DNA from: an uncultured Dialister sp.
GTDB taxonomy: Bacteria > Bacillota > Negativicutes > Veillonellales > Dialisteraceae
Assembly (NCBI GenBank): GCA_900545785.1
Contig: URAA01000015.1
Span: 1-18,114, forward strand
DNA length: 18,114 nucleotides
Reading direction: 5' to 3'
Below are positions 12,277-18,114 of this stretch, piece after piece. A model generated the notes under the pieces. It ran no database searches. It saw only the letters and a program-made list of their open reading frames with translations, and was not told the DNA's origin. Position 1 is the first letter of the stretch. The number at the start of each line of letters is the position of its first letter. A program made the position numbers and the translations under genes.

Positions 12277-13701
12277 TCATTCCATATCTTCCGGCTCTTC
12301 TTGGTCTGCCAATTCATAAAACAAAGTAAATTCACCGGCAAAACTCATTTTTACGACACCGATGGGGCCGTTTCTGTTTTTTGCCAAAATGACTTCCGTT
12401 TCTCTTTGCTTGGGATCATCTTCAGCAAGCTCTTTATTATAATAAGCTTCTCTGTAGAGGAAGCAGACCAAGTCGGCGTCCTGCTCTATGGATCCCGATT
12501 CGCGCAGATCGGAAAGCATGGGGCGGTGGTTCGGACGGGAATCGGGGCCGCGGGAAAGCTGGGACAGGGCAATCACCGGTACATTTAATTCCCTTGCCAA
12601 ACTTTTCAGTGAACGGGAAATTTCGGAAATTTCCTGCTGGCGGCTTTCGCTGTAACGCAGATTTCTTCCCGTCATCAGCTGCAGATAGTCGATGATGACC
12701 ACGTCAAGTCCTTTTTCCGCTTTCAGTCTGCGGCATTTCGAACGGATCTGCGCCACTGTCACGCCCGGAGTATCGTCAATATAGAGAGGCGCTTCCATAA
12801 ATACGCTCGCCGCTTTGGACAGATTCAGCCATTCCTTTTCTCCCCTGATCCGTCCCGTTTTCAGCCGCTGGCTGTCTATCAATGCGGTAGAACTCAAAAG
12901 GCGCTGCACCAATTCATCTCTCCCCATTTCCAGAGAAAAGAAAGCCACCGTTTTTTTTGCATGAGAAAGGCTGATATTTTTTGCCATATTTAAAACAATG
13001 GCGGTTTTTCCCATGGAAGGACGGGCTGCCACAATGATCAAATTGCCCTTCTGAAGACCCGTCGTAAAACGATCAAGCCCGGAAAATCCGGTGGAAAGGC
13101 CCGTGATCGGTTCATTATTCTGCGCCTGTTTGGTGATATTTTCCAAACTTTGATGAACCGCTTCTCCGACGGGGATAAATCCCCCTTTTCTGTCATCCTT
13201 CGTTACCTGCAAGATGAATTTTTCCGCATCGTCTACAATGTCTTCCACCGTGTCTTCTTCGGTATAAGCGGCATCGGCAATCGTTCCCGCCGCATCGATC
13301 AGCCGCCGTAATTTCGACTTTCCTTCTACGATCTTTGCATGCCGTTCCACGCCTTTGGTGGTGATCACATGCTCCGGCAATTCATTGACATACATGATGC
13401 CGCCCACATCATCAAGGCGCCCCATACGGCGCAGTTCTTCCACCACGGTAAGAATATCCGCACTTTCGCCGCGGCGGACAAGATTTAAAATAGCCTGATA
13501 AATAACGGCATCCTGTTCTCTGTAAAAATCTTCGGGATTTAAAAGATCTTCGACGGCAATCACCGCCTCTTTATCCAAAAGCATGGCTCCCAAAACCGCC
13601 ATTTCCGCCTCGATATTTTGCGGCGGCATACGGCCTATTACAAGGGCATCTGCATTATTTTCTCTTTTACGGTTTCTGCCGTTCCGTTCTGTATCTGCCA
13701 T
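12277..13701 (-). CDS. dnaB: replicative DNA helicase DnaB
   Basis: This 474-residue ring helicase unwinds DNA at the replication fork and recruits primase. The N-terminal DnaB domain is at about 25-130 (PPQNIEAEMAVLGAMLLDKEA). The RecA-like domain begins near 195 with ITGLSTGFSGLDRFTTGLQ. The Walker A is ARPSMGKT (216-223), the Walker B VVIIDYLQLM (324-333), then RQQEISEISRSLKSLA and the sensor/finger region QLSRGPDSRP and SDLRESGSIEQDAD. It has no intein and is full length. It starts 17 bases after lonC, is followed closely by the glycosylase gene, and all three run in the same direction. Confidence 0.97.
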   Translation of the reverse strand: MADTERNGRNRKRENNADALVIGRMPPQNIEAEMAVLGAMLLDKEAVIAVEDLLNPEDFYREQDAVIYQAILNLVRRGESADILTVVEELRRMGRLDDVGGIMYVNELPEHVITTKGVERHAKIVEGKSKLRRLIDAAGTIADAAYTEEDTVEDIVDDAEKFILQVTKDDRKGGFIPVGEAVHQSLENITKQAQNNEPITGLSTGFSGLDRFTTGLQKGNLIIVAARPSMGKTAIVLNMAKNISLSHAKKTVAFFSLEMGRDELVQRLLSSTALIDSQRLKTGRIRGEKEWLNLSKAASVFMEAPLYIDDTPGVTVAQIRSKCRRLKAEKGLDVVIIDYLQLMTGRNLRYSESRQQEISEISRSLKSLARELNVPVIALSQLSRGPDSRPNHRPMLSDLRESGSIEQDADLVCFLYREAYYNKELAEDDPKQRETEVILAKNRNGPIGVVKMSFAGEFTLFYELADQEEPEDME

Positions 13702-13718
13702 AATATCCTCATTACCAA

Positions 13719-15638
13719 TTATTTTTTGACAAGCATAAAGTCTAATATTTCTTTGATATGTCGAACCGGTGTCACCGAGAGAGACAAATGTGCCTCTCCG
13801 ATATCCGTTCTGTTTTCATAAGGAATAAAAATCCCCTTCATTCCCGCCTGACGGGCACCGAAAGCTTTCTCATACACGCCGCCTACGGGCTTTATATCGC
13901 CGGACAGGGAAATTTCTCCCGTAACCGCCCAATCTTGACGGAGGGGAATTTTTTCCAAAGCGGAAATGATCGCCGCCGTGATGGCAGCTCCTGCGGAAGG
14001 TCCGTCCACTTGTCCGCCGCCGATGATATTGATATGCAGATCATAATCACCGAGATCTTTGTCTGTCATCGCCCGCACGACGGAAGCCGCATTGGCGGCC
14101 GAATCTTTTGCCATGGAACCTGCCGTGTCATTGAAACGGATGGTGCCCTTCCCTTTTTCTCTTGCCGGATAGGCCGCCGCTTCAATTTCAATGGTGCTTC
14201 CCAAAAATCCGGATACGCCGAGGCCGTAGATATGACCCGTTTTCGCAACGTCGGAAGCCACTTTCCTGTTTCCGCCGGAAAGACGGCTTTCCTGCAATGT
14301 ACGGCGCATGATCTCTGAAGAAATACGGACATTTTCGGTATGCCCCGTTTCATAAACGGCAAGGCCGTATGCATCGGAAAGCAAATTCACCGCTTTTCTG
14401 CCTTCCATGGTATATTCGCTGATTAATTCGGGAACGCCTTCCTCTAACTCCACCTTCAGTTTCGCCGCCGTATGGATGACGATCTGCTGCACATCTTCCG
14501 GCTTCAGTGGTTCAAAAAATACTTCCGCACAGCGGGAACGGATGGCAGGATTGATTTCCCAAGGCTCTCTCGTGGTTGCACCGATGAGAATAAAATCTGC
14601 AGGAGCACCCTCTTTGAATAATTTTTTAATATACGCAGGCACATAGGGACTGTCTTCATCATAATAAGCCGATTCGAAATAAACCCGTTTATCTTCCAGC
14701 ACTTTGAGGAGTTTGTTTAAGAGGATGGGATCCAGTTCTCCTATTTCATCAATAAATAAAATGCCGCCATGAGCTTCCGTCACAAGTCCCGGCTTCGGCT
14801 CGGGAATCCCTTCATCGGCGAGTTCTCTTTGCGCCCCCTGATAAATGGGATCATGAACGGAACCGATAAGAGGATTTGTCATGTCCCGGCTGTCCCAGCG
14901 AAGAGTCGTCCCGTCACATTCTACAAAAGGTGCTTCTTCACCGAAAGCCGTCCAAGATAATTTTTTTGCTTCCTGCAAAACGAGGCGGGCCGCCGTTGTT
15001 TTTCCCACTCCGGGAGGGCCGTAAAGGATCAAATGCTGCGGATAGGGGGACGCGATTTTGGAAGCCAGTGCTTTCACCGAATCATCCTGTCCCACGATTT
15101 CGGATAAACTCCTCGGGCGTACCACATTCATCACCGTTTTGGTCAAACTGATCTCATTTAACTTTTCCAATTTTTCCAGTTTATGAAGACTTTGGGCTGT
15201 TTCCACATCCTCCGTTTCCTCATCGACCAATTCTTTTCGGATCTCATCTATATATTCCCGATGTTTTTCTTCCAGACGGGCCGCAATTTTTCGCTCCAGC
15301 TGTTCTTCCACCGCCTGCCGCGCCAAAATATCGGAAAGGCGGTCTTCCAATTGATCCAAAACGGCAGGAATCTCCTCATCTTTCGGTTCCCTGTCGTATT
15401 CTTTGCTTTCAAGAATCAGCCGTTCCAACCCCATCAAACGAGTTCGGGGATTTTCGTCATGAATATATTTCATGGCATCATAGCGGCCGGCACGGACAAT
15501 CAGCTGCTCTGCCCCGACGGCATTGACATAAATGGTATAAATGGCATTCAACTGGCGTTTCAATTCCAGATCATCCACAGCCTTCCCGTCGATGACACGG
15601 TTTTTCAAGCGGCTGAATAATTCCCTGCTGTCTTCCAT
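13719..15638 (-). CDS. lonC: ATP-dependent Lon-family protease (LonB/LonC type)
   Basis: This 639-residue cytoplasmic AAA+ serine protease degrades damaged or regulatory proteins. An N-terminal helical, coiled-coil-rich region (about 75-165) replaces the LON domain of LonA. The AAA+ module has Walker A GPPGVGKT (207-214), Walker B ILFIDE (303-308) and an arginine-finger region NPAIRSRC (363-370). The C-terminal S16 protease has Ser548 in DGPSAG and Lys591 in GGVYEKAFGAR. The 43-residue Ser-Lys spacing equals that of E. coli Lon. It resembles the TIGR02903 group first tied to sporulation in Firmicutes but also kept by non-sporulating Negativicutes next to dnaB. Both Walker motifs are intact, unlike the ATP-independent LonC of Meiothermus. 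The start ATG 15638 has AAGGAAGG upstream. Confidence 0.93.
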   Translation of the reverse strand: MEDSRELFSRLKNRVIDGKAVDDLELKRQLNAIYTIYVNAVGAEQLIVRAGRYDAMKYIHDENPRTRLMGLERLILESKEYDREPKDEEIPAVLDQLEDRLSDILARQAVEEQLERKIAARLEEKHREYIDEIRKELVDEETEDVETAQSLHKLEKLEKLNEISLTKTVMNVVRPRSLSEIVGQDDSVKALASKIASPYPQHLILYGPPGVGKTTAARLVLQEAKKLSWTAFGEEAPFVECDGTTLRWDSRDMTNPLIGSVHDPIYQGAQRELADEGIPEPKPGLVTEAHGGILFIDEIGELDPILLNKLLKVLEDKRVYFESAYYDEDSPYVPAYIKKLFKEGAPADFILIGATTREPWEINPAIRSRCAEVFFEPLKPEDVQQIVIHTAAKLKVELEEGVPELISEYTMEGRKAVNLLSDAYGLAVYETGHTENVRISSEIMRRTLQESRLSGGNRKVASDVAKTGHIYGLGVSGFLGSTIEIEAAAYPAREKGKGTIRFNDTAGSMAKDSAANAASVVRAMTDKDLGDYDLHINIIGGGQVDGPSAGAAITAAIISALEKIPLRQDWAVTGEISLSGDIKPVGGVYEKAFGARQAGMKGIFIPYENRTDIGEAHLSLSVTPVRHIKEILDFMLVKK

Positions 15639-15670
15639 AACGTACCTTCCTTATATGATTTCTTTTTCTA

Positions 15671-15741
15671 TTTTACAACAAAATTTCATCAAATGCTTCC
15701 CTTTAATCACCCTCCGATCCCTTCCCTTTTTTACAACAAAA
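15671..15741. repeat. repeated TTTTACAACAAAA upstream of lonC
   Basis: TTTTACAACAAAA occurs at 15671-15683 and again at about 15729-15741, 58 bases apart. On the minus strand each reads TTTTGTTGTAAAA and includes a TGTAAAA that could serve as a -10. They may be two promoters or two binding sites for the lonC-dnaB operon. No good -35 goes with either. Confidence 0.3.
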
Positions 15742-15822
15742 ATGAAATACCCTTCTTTTTTCTTTATTTCTCGCTCATTATTTTTCTTTTCTATTACATT
15801 TTTACTGCTTTTGAAAATAAAA

Positions 15823-15851
15823 AAACTCCGCCCTTTTACGGTGCAGAGTTT
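15823..15851 (-). terminator. terminator after the small secreted protein gene
   Basis: The minus strand has AAACTCTGC paired with GCGGAGTTT (nine pairs, one G-U), an 11-base loop and a run of about seven T. It begins 22 bases after the stop at 15874, ahead of the lonC promoter region. Confidence 0.8.
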
Positions 15852-15873
15852 CCTGAAATCTGAAATGTTATAA

Positions 15874-16317
15874 TTATTTCCCTTTGTATTGATTGTAGTA
15901 TTTTGCCCCCTTGTCCGAATCATGCATGAGATTTAAAAGTTCTGCTCCTCTTTCCATGGTAAGACCGCAATATTCTGCATATTCTTTCAGCGGATTTCCT
16001 CTCAATTCCCGTTTTCGCTTCATATATTCCCGCCGCTCTTCTTTGGAAAAACCCTCTACCTCTCTCAGATCCTGCATACGTCTTGCCCTGCGGAAAATAA
16101 GGTACACTTCCGTCCGCTCCGCTTCGGTCTTCGTCATTTTTCCTTCCTTCACGAGTTCCGCCAAATAATAACGGGCCAATTCGGGATTATGGGGCGATTC
16201 TCCTTTTAAACTTGCCGGAACGGCAGCCGGTTCTTTCAGCCGTGCATCGATTCCTGCGCCGAAAAAGGAAGAAAAACAAATTCCCAAAACCAACATTTTC
16301 ATAATACTTTTTATCAT
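15874..16317 (-). CDS. small secreted charged protein, DUF2680-like helix
   Basis: This 147-residue exported protein has a signal peptide (about 1-26: MIKSIMKMLVLGICFSSFFG then AGIDA, cleavage probably after it). The mature part is mostly helical and rich in Glu, Lys and Arg. The stretch ARYYLAELVKEGKMTKTEAERT resembles DUF2680-type repeats, in which a helix, a GK(I/M)T turn and a second helix alternate; their role is unknown. The start at 16317 is chosen over the in-frame 16374 because GGAGG lies 5-6 bases before it and the signal peptide begins there. It follows the binding-protein gene by 53 bases without a terminator, so the two are probably cotranscribed. It would work in the periplasm or cell envelope. 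Confidence 0.75.
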   Translation of the reverse strand: MIKSIMKMLVLGICFSSFFGAGIDARLKEPAAVPASLKGESPHNPELARYYLAELVKEGKMTKTEAERTEVYLIFRRARRMQDLREVEGFSKEERREYMKRKRELRGNPLKEYAEYCGLTMERGAELLNLMHDSDKGAKYYNQYKGK

Positions 16318-16370
16318 AAAATCCTCCTTCTGTCGATTATTTCCATATTCATCAGATGTCGCCTTTTCAA

Positions 16371-17360
16371 TCAAAACTTTTCCGATGCTTTTTTAAATTC
16401 TTCCGAATACACTTTGGAAGCGATCTCATAAACTGCGTCCGCCAGAAATTGGGACGTTGCATAACGATAGCGATCCTTTATTTTTATGATCTGTTTTTTC
16501 TGTACCGCTTTGACCCCCTGCAAGGCGGGATCGGTCACCACTTCTTCCACATATCGATCGATGTCTCCTCCCGGATTGCTTACGAAAGCTCTTTCGGGAA
16601 ACAGGAAATAATCGGGATTGACTGCAAGAATCGCTTCTTTGCTTAAATGTTCCCCCCGCTCCAGTCCTGCCACGGCCGCTCCGTTTTTCACCCCTGCCAT
16701 GGTACAGATCTGATGAAACAAACCGTCTTTGCTTCCGAAAACGCCGTTCATGGAATAAGCCATCAAAATTTTTCTCTTTTCCTCAGGGATTTCAGAAATC
16801 ACAGAATTTACTTTTTCCAATTTATTTTCCATGGCGGCAATGACTTCTTTTCCTTTCTCCGGCTCCCCTGTCGCATCAGCAGCCGTCTGAATATGATGCA
16901 CCACCAAATCATAAGTGACGGCGACTTTCATTTCACAAACGGGAATTCCCATGTCCCGCAGTGTTTTCGCCTCGCTCCGATCCCCGTTGCTTTGGAGAAG
17001 GACCAAATCGGGCTTCAATGCTATGATCTGTTCCGTACTCAGATGATCGGGAACTGCCTTTTCCACTTTCCGCGCCTCTTCATAAATGAGCGAATCTTTT
17101 TCATTCAAAGCGGACTCGGGAACGGCAACGATCCTCTCAGGCGGAACAAGGGCAGCCAATATTTCATTCAGTCCGAGTGTGGTTGCATAGATGCGTTTCG
17201 GCTTTTTCGCAAAAGATACAACCGTCCCGAAATCATCGGTGACACGATAGGCTTCACCCGAAGCACCATTTCCTTTCGGCACGCCGCAGCCCGAAAAAAG
17301 AAACAGGACTAAAACTAACAAACCGCCTGCCGCTGCCATGATTTTTTTAGAAAATTCCAT
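16371..17360 (-). CDS. ABC-type iron/cobalamin substrate-binding lipoprotein (FecB/BtuF family)
   Basis: This periplasmic binding protein is anchored by a lipid. The signal ends LFLFSGC, giving a lipid-modified Cys25. The mature chain has the class III two-lobe plan: VTDDFGTVVSFAKKPKRIYATTLGLNEILAAL, STEQIIALKPDLVLLQS, a long linking helix (TAADATGEPEKGKEVIAAMENKLEKV), then SKEAILAVNPDYFLFPE and the last helix. Such proteins bind Fe-siderophores, heme or B12. No permease or ATPase gene follows, so it must work with a transporter elsewhere. ATG 17360 is preferred to 17378 because the signal peptide MEFSKKIMAAAGG begins there with GGGA upstream; the first ATG has no ribosome binding site. Predicted promoter 17412-17440. 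The ligand is not determined. Confidence 0.88.
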   Translation of the reverse strand: MEFSKKIMAAAGGLLVLVLFLFSGCGVPKGNGASGEAYRVTDDFGTVVSFAKKPKRIYATTLGLNEILAALVPPERIVAVPESALNEKDSLIYEEARKVEKAVPDHLSTEQIIALKPDLVLLQSNGDRSEAKTLRDMGIPVCEMKVAVTYDLVVHHIQTAADATGEPEKGKEVIAAMENKLEKVNSVISEIPEEKRKILMAYSMNGVFGSKDGLFHQICTMAGVKNGAAVAGLERGEHLSKEAILAVNPDYFLFPERAFVSNPGGDIDRYVEEVVTDPALQGVKAVQKKQIIKIKDRYRYATSQFLADAVYEIASKVYSEEFKKASEKF

Positions 17361-17411
17361 TGTTATTTCCCATTTCATTAATACATGATTATATTCAGAT
17401 ATTCATAAATT

Positions 17412-17440
17412 ATTGTATTATATACTCTTCCTATATTCAA
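17412..17440 (-). promoter_or_regulatory. promoter of the binding-protein gene
   Basis: The minus strand has TTGAAT (17440-17435), 17 bases, then TACAAT (17417-17412). The overlapping TATAAT (about 17423-17418) is a better -10 but has no -35 at the right distance. The leader to ATG 17360 is about 45 bases. No clear Fur box is seen. Confidence 0.5.
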
Positions 17441-17476
17441 TCATAAAATGAAATAGGAGCCATTTTCCGAAAAAAT

Positions 17477-17509
17477 AAAAACTCCGCCTCTTTTAAAGGC
17501 GAAGTTTTT
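17477..17509 (-). terminator. terminator of argH
   Basis: AAAAACTCCGCCT pairs with AGGCGAAGTTTTT (one mismatched pair), with a 7-base loop, beginning 4 bases after the argH stop and ending in T5 on the minus strand. Confidence 0.85.
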
Positions 17510-17513
17510 ATTT

Positions 17514-18114
17514 TTATTCTATGAATGCATTGGATTCTTTCCATTCGGCAGTTATTTTTTTCTGTTTTTCAATGATACCTTCCAATTCTTCCTGCTGGCG
17601 TTTGACTTGCCCGAATCCGGTACCGCCGTAACTTTCTCTGTTTTTTACACAGTTTTCAATGGTTAGCACTTCGCAGATATCTTTTTCAAAAAGAGGGCTC
17701 ATTTCTTTATATTCTTCCGGTGTCAGATCCAAAAGAACTTTTTTATGTTCGATGCAGTAGGAAACGGCTTTCCCGACCACTTCATGAGCTTTGCGGAAGG
17801 GGAGTCCTTTTTTTGCCAGATAGTCTGCCATATCGGTGGCATTGGAGAAATCTTTTTCCAATATATCTCTCGTATGTTCTCCGTTCACCGTTACCGTGGA
17901 GAGAATTCCTGCATAAATATCCAGAGCGAATCCCAAAGTATCGATCGCATCAAAGACTCCTTCTTTATCTTCCTGCATATCTTTGTCATAAGCAAGGGGA
18001 AGTCCTTTCATCATGGTCAAAAGTGCCGTCAGATGTCCGTAGACCCTTCCTGTTTTTCCCCGAACCAGTTCGCACATATCGGGATTTTTCTTCTGCGGCA
18101 TAATGGAACTTCCC
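17514..18114 (-). CDS. argH: argininosuccinate lyase, C-terminal part; 5' end beyond the window
   Basis: This gene makes arginine and fumarate from argininosuccinate, the last step of arginine synthesis. About 200 residues are visible. The chain enters with GSSIMPQKKNPD, the fumarase/aspartase-superfamily signature loop that carries the catalytic Ser. It continues with ELVRGKTGRVYGHL, LPLAYDKDMQEDKEGVFDA, FSNATDMADYLAKKGLPFRKAHEVVGKAV and the C-terminal SYGGTGFGQVKRQ, all typical of ArgH. The frame is open through the right edge; the internal Met at 18101 is not the start. The terminator follows at once, so it is the last gene of its transcript. Confidence 0.95.
   Translation of the reverse strand, partial: GSSIMPQKKNPDMCELVRGKTGRVYGHLTALLTMMKGLPLAYDKDMQEDKEGVFDAIDTLGFALDIYAGILSTVTVNGEHTRDILEKDFSNATDMADYLAKKGLPFRKAHEVVGKAVSYCIEHKKVLLDLTPEEYKEMSPLFEKDICEVLTIENCVKNRESYGGTGFGQVKRQQEELEGIIEKQKKITAEWKESNAFIE

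Noticed and set aside
15651..15923. 90-codon minus-strand frame between the secreted protein and lonC
   Set aside because: It begins inside the upstream gene, reads through the terminator hairpin and is a Lys/Asn/Ile-rich translation of A+T-rich spacer.
16647..17312. 221-codon plus-strand frame opposite the binding lipoprotein
   Set aside because: It is antisense to a gene with a clear signal peptide and fold; no independent support.

Overview
The window reads as ordinary chromosome of a diderm, anaerobic, fermentative Firmicute of the class Negativicutes. The relatives of Dialister, Veillonella and Acidaminococcus are the best guess; the genus is uncertain. The reasons are the combination of an outer-membrane TonB-dependent receptor ending in Phe, strong AGGAGG ribosome binding sites, oxygen-sensitive 2-hydroxyacyl-CoA dehydratase genes, a lonC-dnaB pair and moderate G+C. 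Almost every gene lies on the minus strand. The exception is one ArsR-type regulator. No tRNA, rRNA, CRISPR array, transposase or phage gene was seen.

Reading in the direction of transcription (from high to low coordinates): a partial argH enters at the right edge and ends at a hairpin terminator. Next come a lipoprotein of the iron/cobalamin binding-protein family and a small secreted charged protein. They are followed by the housekeeping operon lonC-dnaB-udg and a four-helix membrane protein. A metal-efflux island then holds a divergent ArsR/SmtB regulator, a free HMA metal-binding protein and a Zn/Cd/Pb-type P1B ATPase. After that are a TonB-dependent receptor, a 1-kb stretch without an intact gene (4914-5911), an ECF-transporter S component, and an operon of a family III CoA-transferase with the activator and both dehydratase subunits (hgdC-hgdA-hgdB order). 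The last gene is cut by the left edge.

The gene-poor parts are the most informative. Positions 5374-5607 hold what looks like a dead biotin gene: a consensus promoter, a BirA-like GTTAAC operator and a ribosome binding site lead into a 44-codon P-loop fragment like BioD, with ATA where ATG should be. Positions 5030-5240 carry a cobalamin-riboswitch-like sequence ahead of the ECF S component. Its core seems split by a 63-base unit bounded by an 11-base direct repeat. The TonB receptor has its good ATG and Shine-Dalgarno in the wrong frame. One extra A in an A6 tract would restore a textbook signal peptide. The CoA-transferase operon has a Fur-like box over its promoter. Positions 5216-5373 and 5713-5867 are A+T-rich and, apart from the riboswitch 5' end and one 14-base palindrome, show nothing I can name. 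Positions 4072-4436 hold the CoA-transferase promoter and two hairpins.

The common thread is nutrient and metal supply for an auxotrophic anaerobe: probable B12 and iron or siderophore uptake, Zn/Cd efflux, lost biotin synthesis, and an Fe-S fermentation enzyme that may be iron-regulated. The first 11 bases equal the end of an Illumina adapter and are probably not genomic.
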